Source: Pseudarthrobacter sp. fls2-241-R2A-127 (GTDB lineage Bacteria; Actinomycetota; Actinomycetes; Actinomycetales; Micrococcaceae). From it: a DNA stretch of 64,000 nucleotides. Where the stretch lies: the NCBI RefSeq assembly GCF_030209355.1, contig NZ_JARVSF010000014.1:17794-81793 (forward strand), read 5' to 3'. Both the position numbers and the translations under genes were made by a program. Below, one piece after another: positions 8,531 to 17,181 of the stretch. The stretch's first letter is position 1. Every line of letters starts with the position of its first letter. The notes beneath the pieces are model-generated. The model had not been told where the DNA came from. It searched no databases and saw only the letters and a list, made by a program, of their open reading frames with translations.

Positions 8531-9271
8531 TCACTCTGTGGGTTCGGGACCTGGCCGCACACCCTGGGTAACGTCCAGCAGGATCACGACTGCGAGGAGA
8601 ACGGTGGAGAGGGAAGCGGAGGCTACCGTGTCGGTGAACTAGTGGTAGCCAAGGTAGATACGGCTTGCTGCCTCCACTGTCAGGCCAACGGCAGCGGCAC
8701 CGAAAGCAGCGATCAGGGCGGTTCTGCGGGAGGAACGTGAGAAGACCAGATAGGCCCCGACGAGCAGGAAATTCGAGGCACCCACGACGTGTCCGGAGGG
8801 AAAGGATGATGTGGCGTCGGCGCCGAGCATCATATATTCGGCCGGGGGCCGGGGGCGTCCCACCATGTGGGCGATGACCTCCGTGAGGACCACCCCGGTG
8901 ATCATCGCCCCGGCCAGCAATATAGGGCGCCACAGACGACGGGTCACCAAGGCCCACGCAACGACGGCTACTAAAGTGATCACGGGAAGCGCCGCGGGTC
9001 CGAAAACGAAAGCGAATCCGGCCAGCACAAGTGTGGCTGTACCCGTGCGGTGATGGATAAACCAGTCAGTCAGAGGTCCGTCGACGCTGGCGAGCCCGCT
9101 GCCGTTCAGCACGTCCCCAAGGGTCAGTACAAACGAGGACATACCGGCCAGGAAAAGGCTTAGCGACACCGCATGAAGAACCAGGAACCGGCCTGTGGAT
9201 ACCCTTTTGCCATCGCCTAAGTGGAAACGTTTTCGTCCGCTCTGCTCGACAGGCCCATGACCGCCGCTCAT
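8531..9271 (-). pseudogene. PAP2 family phosphatase interrupted by an in-frame amber codon
   Basis: Membrane phosphatase of the PAP2 superfamily (undecaprenyl-pyrophosphate or lipid-phosphate phosphatase). Reading from 9271, several hydrophobic helices and the motifs GRPRP (C1) and SFPSGHVV (C2) are intact. The third motif reads SRIYLGYH and then TAG at 8641-8639 where this family usually has an aromatic residue. The same frame resumes at once with FTDTVAS, which supplies the catalytic HxxxD aspartate and another hydrophobic helix, and ends at a TGA at 8531. One nonsense change thus removes the last ~36 residues. The C1 motif also has Ala where the Lys of KxxxxxxRP is expected. The product is probably inactive unless the codon is read through. 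Confidence 0.8.
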
Positions 9272-9361
9272 TGGACGGATTGATCAAGCTGCTGGGGTGG
9301 CAGGCCCAGGCCCCCGAAGGTCCCATGGCTGTGGTCAGGTGCTCTCAGGACCGTCACTGCT

Positions 9362-9661
9362 TCATCCCTCGCATTCAATGCAGTAGACGTGTCCGTCTTT
9401 CTCCTTGGCCAGCCGGGACCGGTGGTGGACCAGGAAGCAGGAGGAGCAGACGAATTCATCCTTCTTTTGGGGGACGACTTCCACGATGAGCTCTTCGGCG
9501 ATGAAGTCGCCGGGCAGGTCGACTCCGTCGACGGTGTCGGCCTCGTCGAGTTCCCTCACGACGCTGCGTGCGTCAGGGGTGCTTTCTGTCCGGAGCGCCT
9601 CCAAGGAACTTTCCTGGGACTCTTTTACCTCAGGGCGGACTTCGTCGTAATCGCTGGCCAT
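9362..9661 (-). CDS. DUF4193 family zinc-ribbon protein
   Basis: 99-residue acidic protein of the actinobacterial DUF4193 family, of unknown function. The N-terminal half is strongly acidic with MASDYDEVRPEVKE at the start; the C terminus has two CxxC knuckles (CSSC and CIEC) separated by HHRSRLAKEKDG, which should bind one zinc. The start at 9661 is 9 nt after the stop of the iron-permease-like gene, so the two are in one transcript. The Zn ribbon suggests a nucleic-acid or protein-binding role (inference). Confidence 0.88.
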   Translation of the reverse strand: MASDYDEVRPEVKESQESSLEALRTESTPDARSVVRELDEADTVDGVDLPGDFIAEELIVEVVPQKKDEFVCSSCFLVHHRSRLAKEKDGHVYCIECEG

Positions 9662-9670
9662 GGCGGGTAC

Positions 9671-10105
9671 TCATTTCTTCTCGTTTTTGTTCTCCTGGTT
9701 GACGTGCCGCTCTTCTTTGCCGGGCGGCTCTTCGGATTGTGCTTCGATGTGCTTGCGCTGACGCTCGATTTCGTCTTCGCCCTCGTCTTCAGCTTCGTAG
9801 AGTTTGGAGTTGGTGACCCGAAGCTCGTGCATTATGGCATCAAGTTTGAGGTGCAACGCCGCGGAGTCCCGGTTCTGCGTGTTCTGGATGATGAACACCA
9901 TCAAAAACGTCACGATCGTCGTGCCCGTGTTGATCACCAGCTGCCAGGTATTGGAGAAACCCAGCAGTGGCCCGGTGCAGGCCCACAGCACCAGAACAGC
10001 GACGGCCGCAGCGAAGATCCAGGCGTGGCCCAGAACCTTTGCCGTCCTGGAGGTGAACCTGGTGAAGAAGCCGCCCCCTTCGCCACTGCTTGGATCAGTA
10101 GTCAT
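9671..10105 (-). CDS. Low-affinity iron permease family membrane protein
   Basis: 144-residue protein of the bacterial low-affinity iron permease (Fet4-like) family. Two close hydrophobic segments (residues ~27-47 and ~55-75) contain the signature WQLVINTGTTIVTFLMVFIIQNTQNRD, then DAxxLHLKLDAIMHEL and a long charged C-terminal tail (EDEGEDEIERQRKH) likely in the cytoplasm. These short proteins are annotated as iron permeases by homology, and transport is not proven. The ATG at 10105 follows AAGGATG and overlaps the upstream gene by 4 nt (ATGA), giving an operon with DUF4193. Confidence 0.88.
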   Translation of the reverse strand: MTTDPSSGEGGGFFTRFTSRTAKVLGHAWIFAAAVAVLVLWACTGPLLGFSNTWQLVINTGTTIVTFLMVFIIQNTQNRDSAALHLKLDAIMHELRVTNSKLYEAEDEGEDEIERQRKHIEAQSEEPPGKEERHVNQENKNEKK

Positions 10106-10548
10106 GGTCCCATCCTTGTATGACTCGCGCCGCTGACCGGCGCATCTACTCGATCGTCGCCCGCCGCCTGCCCGGTAATGCCGGCGCGGTGCCCGTCTAG
10201 CTGCGGACGGCGTCTGGGGGTCCCTGATCGAAGTTCCCCGGCGGCGAACGCCAAGGCGATGCACGCATTGGCGACCGCGGCGTGCCGCCGTCGCCGGTCT
10301 ACCGCGGCCAGGCCCAACATCGTCAAGGCATGAAGGGCATCGGCCCCGGCACTGATCCAGTGCAGGGGAGCCCCACCGCCGAAGATGGCAGTGGCGGTGG
10401 CCTGCAACAGGTGCCGTTCCCCCAGGACACGGATGAACGTGCGGCCGTGGGCATCGGGGGCGCGTGCGATGAAAAAGCATTCCGCCGCTCCAGGAGCCAG
10501 AAGCTCCGCGGTACCATATGCTGCCCTGACCACTTCCAAAGGTCTCAC
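10102..10548 (-). CDS. Hypothetical small membrane protein
   Basis: 148-residue protein with three or four moderately hydrophobic helices (for example residues ~46-60 and ~72-88, ADALHALTMLGLAAV) and a hydrophilic C-terminal tail of ~45 residues rich in Arg, Gly and Asp. No family was recognised with certainty; its pattern recalls small DUF4267-type membrane proteins. The GTG at 10548 is preceded by AAAGGATG; longer versions start in a region with weak coding character. It is the first gene of the operon with the iron-permease-like and DUF4193 genes and has palindrome site G 166 nt upstream. Confidence 0.65.
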   Translation of the reverse strand: MRPLEVVRAAYGTAELLAPGAAECFFIARAPDAHGRTFIRVLGERHLLQATATAIFGGGAPLHWISAGADALHALTMLGLAAVDRRRRHAAVANACIALAFAAGELRSGTPRRRPQLDGHRAGITGQAAGDDRVDAPVSGASHTRMGP

Positions 10549-10714
10549 GGTGCATCCTTTCGACTCAGGGCCGCCGCAGCGCCGCATTCGGGCAAGTCCT
10601 CCCTTACCCCTGGCCAGGAATGCAACAGGGTCACTGCCGCCCAAAGGCGCGCTGTTTTCACCTGTATCTCTCCTCGGGCTTTCAGCGGACGTGATAGGAA
10701 GTGTAGCGCAACAG

Positions 10715-10728
10715 TTGCCGGTCCGCAA
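10715..10728. promoter_or_regulatory. TTGC-N6-GCAA palindrome, site G
   Basis: TTGCCGGTCCGCAA, an exact match. It lies in the divergent region between the leftward membrane-protein operon and the rightward gene at 10938. Confidence 0.5.
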
Positions 10729-10902
10729 TGACCCGACTGTCTCCCGCAACCCCTCTCTCCGGGAAAAATTCCGATAATGGGCTGTCGGGGCAGGGTTTCG
10801 CAACCCGCGCAAGCGCGTTGACTTCTAAAGTTTGCCGTATCCAACGCGACTCAAGTTGTCAGCTGCAGTGGATGGGGAAAGCAAGTCTAGTTAGGAGCTT
10901 GC

Positions 10903-10916
10903 TTGCGTTTACACAA
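10903..10916. promoter_or_regulatory. TTGC-N6-GCAA palindrome, site D (one mismatch)
   Basis: TTGCGTTTACACAA differs from sites B and F only at one position in the right arm. It ends 21 nt before the ATG of the gene at 10938, nearly the same spacing as site A to marR. Confidence 0.5.
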
Positions 10917-10937
10917 ATATCACGGTTCTATGAAGGA

Positions 10938-11651
10938 ATGGATACCCATCGCAGTGAACTAACTTCCGAAACTGTTGTCGGCGGCGGTTTGGCGGGGCTG
11001 GTCGCTACGGCCGCGATGAGCGCTCTGCTCGTTGCCGCCGACGTCACCGGCGTGATGAATTACGAGCCTCCACGGAAGATCATCGATAAGTTCTTTCCCC
11101 GGTTTCCGCTTCCGCTCAGGGATGCCGCTGCTGTCCTTGCCCATTTTGGGTATGGAGTGGCCGGTGGATGTCTTTATGCCGTGGCACGCAGGAAGCAGTC
11201 CACCCGGGCCGCGGGCATAGCCTACGGTGTATTTGTGTGGGTGGTGGGGTACGAGGGTTGGCTGCCGGCGATGGGAATACTGCCCCCTGCACACCGGGAC
11301 AAGACCGGCAGGGCGCTGACGATGTTGGCCGCCCATCTGCTCTACGGCGCTGTCCTGGGCAACGTCCTTGGCAGGCGGGCCCTGGCGGAGCGTGTCCCTG
11401 CTAAGCCTGGTGACGTGTCCGGGCCTTCAGGCAATGTGGACCGCCATGATCTTCTGTCCCGGCTGCCGGAATCGTACGTCGCGTACCTATCCGACAAGGA
11501 TCCTGCCTTCACCGCGACAGTATCGCCGGTGCTGGAACAATCGGCAGCCACGCAGGAACATGGCGTTCACGTGCGTTTCGTCCCCGGAGGGGTGCAGGCA
11601 CTCGTGGATCCCGCCGTTCCCTATCCTCAGGTCACCGAAGGCGTTGACTAG
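10938..11651 (+). CDS. DUF6789-like membrane protein with a soluble C-terminal tail
   Basis: 237-residue protein. The first ~150 residues hold about four hydrophobic segments: GGGLAGLVATAAMSALLVA, AAAVLAHFGYGVAGGCLYAV, AGIAYGVFVWVVGYEGWLP and LTMLAAHLLYGAVLGNVLG. The short loop with PPRKIIDKFFPRFPLP lies between TM1 and TM2. This layout resembles the DUF6789/YagU-like family (assignment tentative). The last ~70 residues are soluble (HDLLSRLPESYVAYLSDKDP) and may be a separate module. The ATG at 10938 has GAAGGA upstream; the longer frame runs through a promoter region. Palindrome site D overlaps its leader. Confidence 0.75.
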   Translation: MDTHRSELTSETVVGGGLAGLVATAAMSALLVAADVTGVMNYEPPRKIIDKFFPRFPLPLRDAAAVLAHFGYGVAGGCLYAVARRKQSTRAAGIAYGVFVWVVGYEGWLPAMGILPPAHRDKTGRALTMLAAHLLYGAVLGNVLGRRALAERVPAKPGDVSGPSGNVDRHDLLSRLPESYVAYLSDKDPAFTATVSPVLEQSAATQEHGVHVRFVPGGVQALVDPAVPYPQVTEGVD

Positions 11652-11708
11652 GACCTTTTCGCCGGGCCCTGTCGCCCCAGTCGTTCTGGGTGCTGCCCAC
11701 ATCAGGCT

Positions 11709-13817
11709 TCAGCGCAACATTGATGGCGGCGGTGCAGGGAACCGGTGCCCCGGGTATTGCGGGGCTGCCGCGTTCATCAGGTGGGCCCATTGCGTGCCGG
11801 CGATGTTAGCCCCGTCCAGTCCGGTGTAGTACGTTCCGTTGATGGTGATGTTCTCGTTCGCCCACTTTGGTCCGAATCCCTTGTAGCTGCCGAACCAGGA
11901 GGCGGTCGAGATGCCCGTGGTAGCCCCTACCGTCCATGTCTGGGTGTGGCCATCGGTGGTCCCGGTTTTGGCGAAGATATCCTGTTCCTTGCCCACGGGA
12001 ATGTTGTAGCCGGAGCCCTTGGTGAGCACGGGTTTGAGGGCATAGGTGACGCCTGCGGCGACGTCCGACTCGATGGTCCGCCGGCAGTCGGCTGCCGGCA
12101 TCGGATAGTCGCGGCCGTCGGGGCCGGTGGCCGATTCCAGTGCTATCGGGTTGCAGTGGACTCCATTTGCGGCGAACGTGGCATAAGCGTTCGCCATGTC
12201 CAGTGGTGCGACGTCCTGGGTACCGATAAGGCTCGCGATGCTGGAGAGGTCGTAGGGCTTGTTGGTGTGGCCGTTCTTGATTCCGGCCGTCGTGGTCATT
12301 TTTTGGATGTTGCAGAAGTCCAACCGGGCCGCCGACTGGAACGTGATGGTGTTGATTGAGTGGTACAGGCCCTGAAGTACACTCATTCGGTAGTAGTGGT
12401 AGGGGTCGTCGTTGGGCAGGGGAGTTTGGCCCAGGGCTGGATCGTAGGAGCCCGTTGTCGTGCCGCAGCTGTTTTTCCACGGATAGTCGGCTTTGTAGAT
12501 GCGGACCGAGCCGTCCAGTTTTGTAGCCATGGACCGGCCGGAGTTGAGCCACTCAGCGAACACGAACGGTTTCATGGTGGAGCCGATCTGGAAGCCGCCC
12601 GCTCCGTGAAGCGGATTGCCGTTGCTGTCCTTTTCGGGAAGGGTGAGGTTGCCCGTGTAGTGTCCAGGTCCTGGGGTCGGGTCGTAGATGGTGTTTTGGG
12701 CCATGGTCAGGATTTTGCCGGTGCCGGGCTCAACGCTGACAAGGGCGGCGCCGCGTTGCAGGGGGTCTGTTGCCGGCAGTGAGGCATTTACCTGTTCCTG
12801 GGCGGTCTTTTGCAGGTCCGGGTCCAGCGTGGTGCGGATGGTCAGTCCGCCTTGGTAGAGGAGCTTGTGCCGGGCTGCCTCGTCTGTACCGAAGGCGGGA
12901 TCGTTGAGGATCAGCCGTTGGATGTAGTCACAGAAATAGGGTGCGGTCGCAGCGGCGCAGCCCTGTGGGGTGTGCTGGACGTCCAGGGCCAAGGGTGATG
13001 CCGTAGCCTCGTCGTGCTGCGTGGGGGAGATATATCCCTGCTGAAGCATTTTGTCCAGAACTTCATTCCGGCGGGCCACCACATGGTCTGGCTGTGTGAG
13101 GGGATCGTAGTAAGCCGGCCTGTTCACCACCCCTGCCAGTGCTGCCGCCTGGGAAAGGGTCAGCGCGTTGGCGGGCACTCCGAAATATGATTTCGCTGCC
13201 GCCTGAACGCCGTAGGCCCCGTTGCCAAAATAGACGAGGTTCAGGTAACCCTGCAGGATCTGGTCTTTGGAGTATTTCTCCTCAAGCCCGATGGCAAGCT
13301 TCATTTCCCGAAGCTTGTCGCCGATGCTTCGGGAGGCGTCGGTCGTGGCGACGTCTGGGCTGCTGCCGCCGGTTGCTGGTGACAGGATGAGGACGTTCTT
13401 GATGTACTGCTGGGTGATTGTCGATGCGCCCTGCCTTCCGCCCCGGGCGTTCACGTAGAGCGCGCGGAGGATACCGGCGGGGTCGACCCCGCCGTGGTCG
13501 TAGAAACGGGCGTCCTCGATCGCCACGATCCCGTCGCGGATGAACGGTGACATCTGTTCCAGGTTCACCGGAGCCCGGTTCTGGGCGTAAAAAGTGGCGA
13601 TGACCGACCCGTCTTTCGCCAGGACCTGGGATGTCCTGGACGGCGGCTCCAGGTCCAGGTTCGAGGGGAGTTGATCAAAGAACCTAATAGATGCCCCTGC
13701 CGCCGTCGAACTCAACGCCGCGGCCGGGGCCAGGAGCCTGGCGACCAGGAAGCCGCCAATAACGCCGGCGGCGATGAAGGCCGCGGCGTTTCTCCACAGA
13801 GTCTCTTTGATCAGCAT
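11709..13817 (-). CDS. Bifunctional penicillin-binding protein (transglycosylase GT51/transpeptidase)
   Basis: 702-residue class A PBP that polymerises and cross-links peptidoglycan outside the membrane. One N-terminal membrane anchor (residues ~10-30) is followed by the GT51 domain with EDARFYDHGGVDPAGI (catalytic Glu) and GASTITQQYIKN, then the transpeptidase domain with STMKPF (active-site Ser/Lys), SIN and KTGTTDG motifs in order. The ATG at 13817 is preceded by GAAGGAAG; the longer reading to 13946 is in leader sequence. The C terminus is Pro-rich and short. Palindrome site E lies 223 nt upstream. Confidence 0.95.
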   Translation of the reverse strand: MLIKETLWRNAAAFIAAGVIGGFLVARLLAPAAALSSTAAGASIRFFDQLPSNLDLEPPSRTSQVLAKDGSVIATFYAQNRAPVNLEQMSPFIRDGIVAIEDARFYDHGGVDPAGILRALYVNARGGRQGASTITQQYIKNVLILSPATGGSSPDVATTDASRSIGDKLREMKLAIGLEEKYSKDQILQGYLNLVYFGNGAYGVQAAAKSYFGVPANALTLSQAAALAGVVNRPAYYDPLTQPDHVVARRNEVLDKMLQQGYISPTQHDEATASPLALDVQHTPQGCAAATAPYFCDYIQRLILNDPAFGTDEAARHKLLYQGGLTIRTTLDPDLQKTAQEQVNASLPATDPLQRGAALVSVEPGTGKILTMAQNTIYDPTPGPGHYTGNLTLPEKDSNGNPLHGAGGFQIGSTMKPFVFAEWLNSGRSMATKLDGSVRIYKADYPWKNSCGTTTGSYDPALGQTPLPNDDPYHYYRMSVLQGLYHSINTITFQSAARLDFCNIQKMTTTAGIKNGHTNKPYDLSSIASLIGTQDVAPLDMANAYATFAANGVHCNPIALESATGPDGRDYPMPAADCRRTIESDVAAGVTYALKPVLTKGSGYNIPVGKEQDIFAKTGTTDGHTQTWTVGATTGISTASWFGSYKGFGPKWANENITINGTYYTGLDGANIAGTQWAHLMNAAAPQYPGHRFPAPPPSMLR

Positions 13818-14040
13818 GCAGGACTTCCTTCGTTCGTGCCGCACGCCAGAGGTAAGCCTATTAAGCCCTGCCCGGGCATGCCAGGAGGCGGTCGAAACGC
13901 CGCCGCGGTTGAGGATGACACTTTTCGAATAGTTACCAATTAGCAAATAACTTTATCGCCCCGTTCCTAGTGCCGATGCCGTGCACGGTTACAGGAGCGC
14001 AACAATCCTGCAGAGGAGTGATCAGGGCTCTGACAGTTCA

Positions 14041-14054
14041 TTGCTTGTTCGCAA
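14041..14054. promoter_or_regulatory. TTGC-N6-GCAA palindrome, site E
   Basis: TTGCTTGTTCGCAA lies between the divergent PBP and DUF1622 genes, 123 nt before the latter start. Confidence 0.45.
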
Positions 14055-14177
14055 GTGATGCGTCAGACTGACGTGAAGGCCCCTTCACTAGGGAACAGAC
14101 TTTTCAGGACCAGTCGAAAAGGCTGCGGCCTGTCGGGATGACGGGCGATACGCGGCTTGCAGGGAGACAGACGTGGA

Positions 14178-14555
14178 TTGCGACTCATTATTGAAACCAC
14201 CGGGCGGTACCTGGACTTCGCCGGAGTGGCGGTCATGGTCGTCGGCGCCGTGGTCTCGGTGCCGCTGGCCATACGCCGCCGAAACCTCGGAGAAGGCAGC
14301 CGTCCCCCAAACCGGTCGCTCTACCGGGAATACCGGCAGTTGCTCGGACGGTCCATCCTTCTTGGCCTTGAACTCCTCGTCGCCGCTGACATCATCCGCA
14401 CCGTGGCCGTGACGTCCACTTTTACCAGTGTCGGAGTCCTGGCCGTGATCGTTGTCATCCGGACATTCCTAAGCTTCTCCCTGGAGTTGGAAATCACCGG
14501 CCGGTGGCCCTGGCAAAAATCCACCGAGCCGGTTCCCGCCACGAGCGCAGCCTGA
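14178..14555 (+). CDS. DUF1622 family membrane protein
   Basis: About 125-residue inner-membrane protein of the DUF1622 family (function unknown). Three hydrophobic segments are seen: DFAGVAVMVVGAVVSVPLAI, LGRSILLGLELLVAADIIRTV and VGVLAVIVVIRTFLSFSLELE, the last two carrying the family pattern (LGLELLVAADI, RTFLSFSLE.E.-G-WPW). The TTG at 14178 is chosen since AGGGAG lies 11 nt upstream; another TTG 21 nt earlier is possible. It is divergent from the PBP gene. Confidence 0.85.
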   Translation: MRLIIETTGRYLDFAGVAVMVVGAVVSVPLAIRRRNLGEGSRPPNRSLYREYRQLLGRSILLGLELLVAADIIRTVAVTSTFTSVGVLAVIVVIRTFLSFSLELEITGRWPWQKSTEPVPATSAA

Positions 14556-14603
14556 GATGAGACCGGTGCCGAATCTGCAGCCATACCTTTTGGGTTAGGG
14601 ACC

Positions 14604-14789
14604 ATGAGCACAGAGAACCACGACGACGACTTCCATCGGCTGTACGGGCTGGTCACGGAATCATCAGCAGGCATCAAACACTATTTGGATGCCATGACGG
14701 GCGCTGGCATCTCGAGGACGAGACAGCTGACCGGAGAACGGGCGAGCCCGTGCTTTCCCCCAGGCGTAATTAGACGATCGACTGCTTGA
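14604..14789 (+). CDS. Possible small or truncated hypothetical protein
   Basis: 61-codon frame starting MSTENHDDDFHRLYGLV with GGGTTAGGG upstream. The first ~35 residues look like a normal acidic helical N terminus, but the last ~20 (ERASPCFPPGVIRRSTA) have poor coding character. It may be a gene cut short by a frameshift. The evidence is weak. Confidence 0.25.
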   Translation: MSTENHDDDFHRLYGLVTESSAGIKHYLDAMTGAGISRTRQLTGERASPCFPPGVIRRSTA

Positions 14790-14856
14790 CAGGCCAGGCT
14801 CTACCGGTCAATGAGGGGCGGCACCCACCACCGACACCTCACGAAGAGAGACCACT

Positions 14857-14913
14857 ATGAATACAAAATTCACTACCGGCGACGAGATCAAAACAGGCCG
14901 TGAGGAGTCATGA
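14857..14913 (+). CDS. 18-codon mini-ORF coupled to the next gene
   Basis: Short frame beginning MNTKFTTGDEIKTG, preceded by AAGAGAG and ending in a TGA that overlaps the next ATG (ATGA at 14910-14913). The start resembles the first residues of DUF2945-type proteins, so it may be a decayed remnant, or a leader peptide that couples translation. Both readings are inference. Confidence 0.3.
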   Translation: MNTKFTTGDEIKTGREES

Positions 14914-15146
14914 AACAACGCCGGGTGCCGGAAGGCGTCAAAGCAATGTCCACCGATCCACAGCTTCTACGGATGCTCACAACACACACCCACTGCGGTG
15001 AGCCAATGACGACCTCGCGCCAGGGACCCCTTGGGGAAAGCCACACCAGCCCCGTCCACGACGTTGTCATCACCTACAGTTGCGCCTGCGGCTTCAGGTT
15101 TGATCAGCCGATCAATTCACAGCACCACGATAAGGACCTCCCATGA
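14910..15146 (+). CDS. Small hypothetical protein with Cys/His pairs
   Basis: 78-residue soluble protein of unknown function. It has a His/Cys pair (THCGEP) near residue 28 and a CACGFRF knuckle near residue 58, which could form a small zinc ribbon. The ATG at 14910 is preceded by GTGAGGAG. Its stop overlaps the next start (ATGA at 15143), so it is co-translated with the lipoprotein gene. Confidence 0.6.
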   Translation: MKQRRVPEGVKAMSTDPQLLRMLTTHTHCGEPMTTSRQGPLGESHTSPVHDVVITYSCACGFRFDQPINSQHHDKDLP

Positions 15147-15613
15147 AACCCGCCCATAGCATCACAAAGTCCTTCCACTTGATCCCGGCCCTGGCGATAT
15201 CAGCGGCTGTGTTGACCGGCTGCTACAACCCCTCTGAAGGAGACCGCGACCCGATTGCCCTCGGCGCGGACCTAAATTTCTCGGGACTGCAATTGCGGAG
15301 CGTCCTGATCGTGACGTCCGGCCAAAACGAACCCGGACGCGTCCTGGGAACGATCTTCAACACCACCGCTACAGACATACAAATGGTCCTTGCCGACTCC
15401 GATGAACAACATCCAGTCAAGATCCCCGCTCTGGGACACGTCGAGTTTGACCAGTCACCTCTGATCTTCAACAGCACGCAGGAGCCGCCCGGCGCCCGCA
15501 CCGATCTACAGGTAACAGTGAAAGGGCAACAGGCCACAATCAACGTGCCCATCCAGAACGGAACCTTTGACCAGTACCGGCCATACATTCCATCACCAAG
15601 CCCATCCAGCTAA
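15143..15613 (+). CDS. Predicted exported lipoprotein
   Basis: 156-residue lipoprotein. The signal peptide (residues 1-26) ends in the lipobox LTGC with Cys27 as the lipidation site. The mature part is a likely all-beta domain (LQLRSVLIVTSGQ, LGTIFNTTATDIQMVL, TDLQVTVKGQQATINVPI), similar in pattern to actinobacterial surface lipoproteins with a DUF/PCuAC-like fold (weak resemblance). The C terminus is Ser/Pro-rich. It is translationally coupled to the preceding small gene; function is unknown. Confidence 0.8.
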   Translation: MKPAHSITKSFHLIPALAISAAVLTGCYNPSEGDRDPIALGADLNFSGLQLRSVLIVTSGQNEPGRVLGTIFNTTATDIQMVLADSDEQHPVKIPALGHVEFDQSPLIFNSTQEPPGARTDLQVTVKGQQATINVPIQNGTFDQYRPYIPSPSPSS

Positions 15614-15970
15614 CCCTAAAGGCCTGTACCAGTCAGCCCATAAAGGACTCATCGACCGCGGCGCCGCGGAGCGCCGAGCACCCCCCCAACAAGCACTCAC
15701 CAAGATGCGAACCACAGAAAAGCAACTTCCACCGCCTTGCGAGCGGGGAGATTTCATCCTGGGGGTTAGACGGGTGACCGTTGCGTTTACGCAATTAGTG
15801 CGGTTGAATAAAACCACGGTGCGATAGTTGTTCCCGGCCACCCGGAAAAGCGAGGCGGACGGGGCAGGAACGCTTCTCACCAGCTCACCAGTCAGGACGG
15901 TGCGGGGCGGAACAGTTTCAGAGGCGCAAGGGCCCCGCTTCCTTGGGGGCTTTCAAAAAGGAGTAACCCC
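15614..15970. other. Gene-free stretch before the htrA-like gene
   Basis: No supported gene. It contains palindrome site F at 15781-15794 and presumably the promoter of the HtrA-like gene. No strong hairpin was noticed. Confidence 0.5.
15781..15794. promoter_or_regulatory. TTGC-N6-GCAA palindrome, site F
   Basis: TTGCGTTTACGCAA, identical to site B, 176 nt before the ATG of the HtrA-like protease gene. Confidence 0.5.
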
Positions 15971-17038
15971 ATGAAATACTTCAGGATGTACCCGGCAGCT
16001 GCAGTCACGGCAGCAGCACTCGCTCTGGCTGGGTGCACCGGGAATCCCGCGCCAACATCCAGTCCCCCCGCAGCATCACCGACGGTTTCCGCTTCGGTGG
16101 CTGCCCCGGTCGTAGGTGGGGGACTGCCAGCGGTTCCGGGCGTGGTCAAGGAAGTCGAACCGTCAGTCGTGACGATCCGCACAAATATAGGCCTCGGCAG
16201 CGGAGTCATCTACCACAGCGACGGATCCATCGTCACCGACGCCCACGTCGTTGAGAACGAGCAAAAACAGCCCTTCAAGAACGTTCAGGTCCAGTTCGCC
16301 GACGGCTCCCAGTCCCAAGGTACCGTCCTAGGCGTGGACGACGTCACGGACGTTGGCGTAATCAAGGTCGACCGTAATGGCCTTCCGGCAGCCAAATTCG
16401 CTTCTTCCGATCCGGAAGTGGGCTCTATGACCGTCGTGATCGGAAGCCCCTTAGGGTTGGAGGAAACAGTCACCGCAGGAATCGTATCCAGCCTGCACCG
16501 GAATATGCCGCCTTCCAAGGAATCACCGCACGGCGCCATCGACCTACTGCAAACCGATGCCCCCATTTCTCCCGGTAACTCCGGCGGCGCAGTAGCAGAC
16601 TCAACCGGACAGGTCATCGGACTGTCCGAGGCGTACCTGCCACCCAGCTCCGGAGCAGTTGCCATCGGGTTTGTGACGCCATCGTCCACGGTTACCAGCG
16701 TTGCCGACCAACTCCTGGCCAGCGGAGCGGTGAAACACGCAGCACTCGGTGTCGTCCCCACCGACATCACACCGCAACTAGCTCAACGGTTCTCTCTGCC
16801 CGCCACTGCCGGAGCATTGATCGTCAACGTTTCCCAAGGCAGCCCAGCGGACAATGCCGGCATGAAAGCAGGCGACATCATCACCAAATTCGCCCAAACG
16901 CAGATCGGAAACGTTACAGACCTGCTCGTGGCACTCAGGAAACAGGACCCCGGACAGCAGGTCGACATCGTGGTGCAGCGCGGATCAACACCGCAGACCC
17001 TGCACGTCACCCTCGGAAACCTGGCCGCAGCACCTTGA
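15971..17038 (+). CDS. HtrA/DegP-like lipoprotein serine protease with PDZ domain
   Basis: 355-residue lipid-anchored quality-control protease. The lipobox LAGC gives Cys22 as the anchor, followed by a Ser/Pro/Ala linker (residues 23-50). The trypsin-like domain shows the full triad: His92 (TDAHVV), Asp127 (TDVGVIK) and Ser204 (SPGNSGGA). A PDZ domain occupies residues ~255-350 (GALIVNVSQGSPADNAGMKAGDIIT). ATG at 15971 follows AAGGAG. HtrA proteins degrade or refold damaged envelope proteins. The upstream palindrome suggests joint control with the other envelope genes here (inference). Confidence 0.94.
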   Translation: MKYFRMYPAAAVTAAALALAGCTGNPAPTSSPPAASPTVSASVAAPVVGGGLPAVPGVVKEVEPSVVTIRTNIGLGSGVIYHSDGSIVTDAHVVENEQKQPFKNVQVQFADGSQSQGTVLGVDDVTDVGVIKVDRNGLPAAKFASSDPEVGSMTVVIGSPLGLEETVTAGIVSSLHRNMPPSKESPHGAIDLLQTDAPISPGNSGGAVADSTGQVIGLSEAYLPPSSGAVAIGFVTPSSTVTSVADQLLASGAVKHAALGVVPTDITPQLAQRFSLPATAGALIVNVSQGSPADNAGMKAGDIITKFAQTQIGNVTDLLVALRKQDPGQQVDIVVQRGSTPQTLHVTLGNLAAAP

Positions 17039-17181
17039 GAAGCGCCCGCACACGTGGCAGCGGGAGCAGAATCCACAACTACCCGAGCAAATAAGCCGGG
17101 ACGCCGGAACTTCCGCCCGACTGACAGCGTCGCAAAGAGACAACCAGAACACCTAGGAGATCCACCGGGCCTTAGGGCAGG

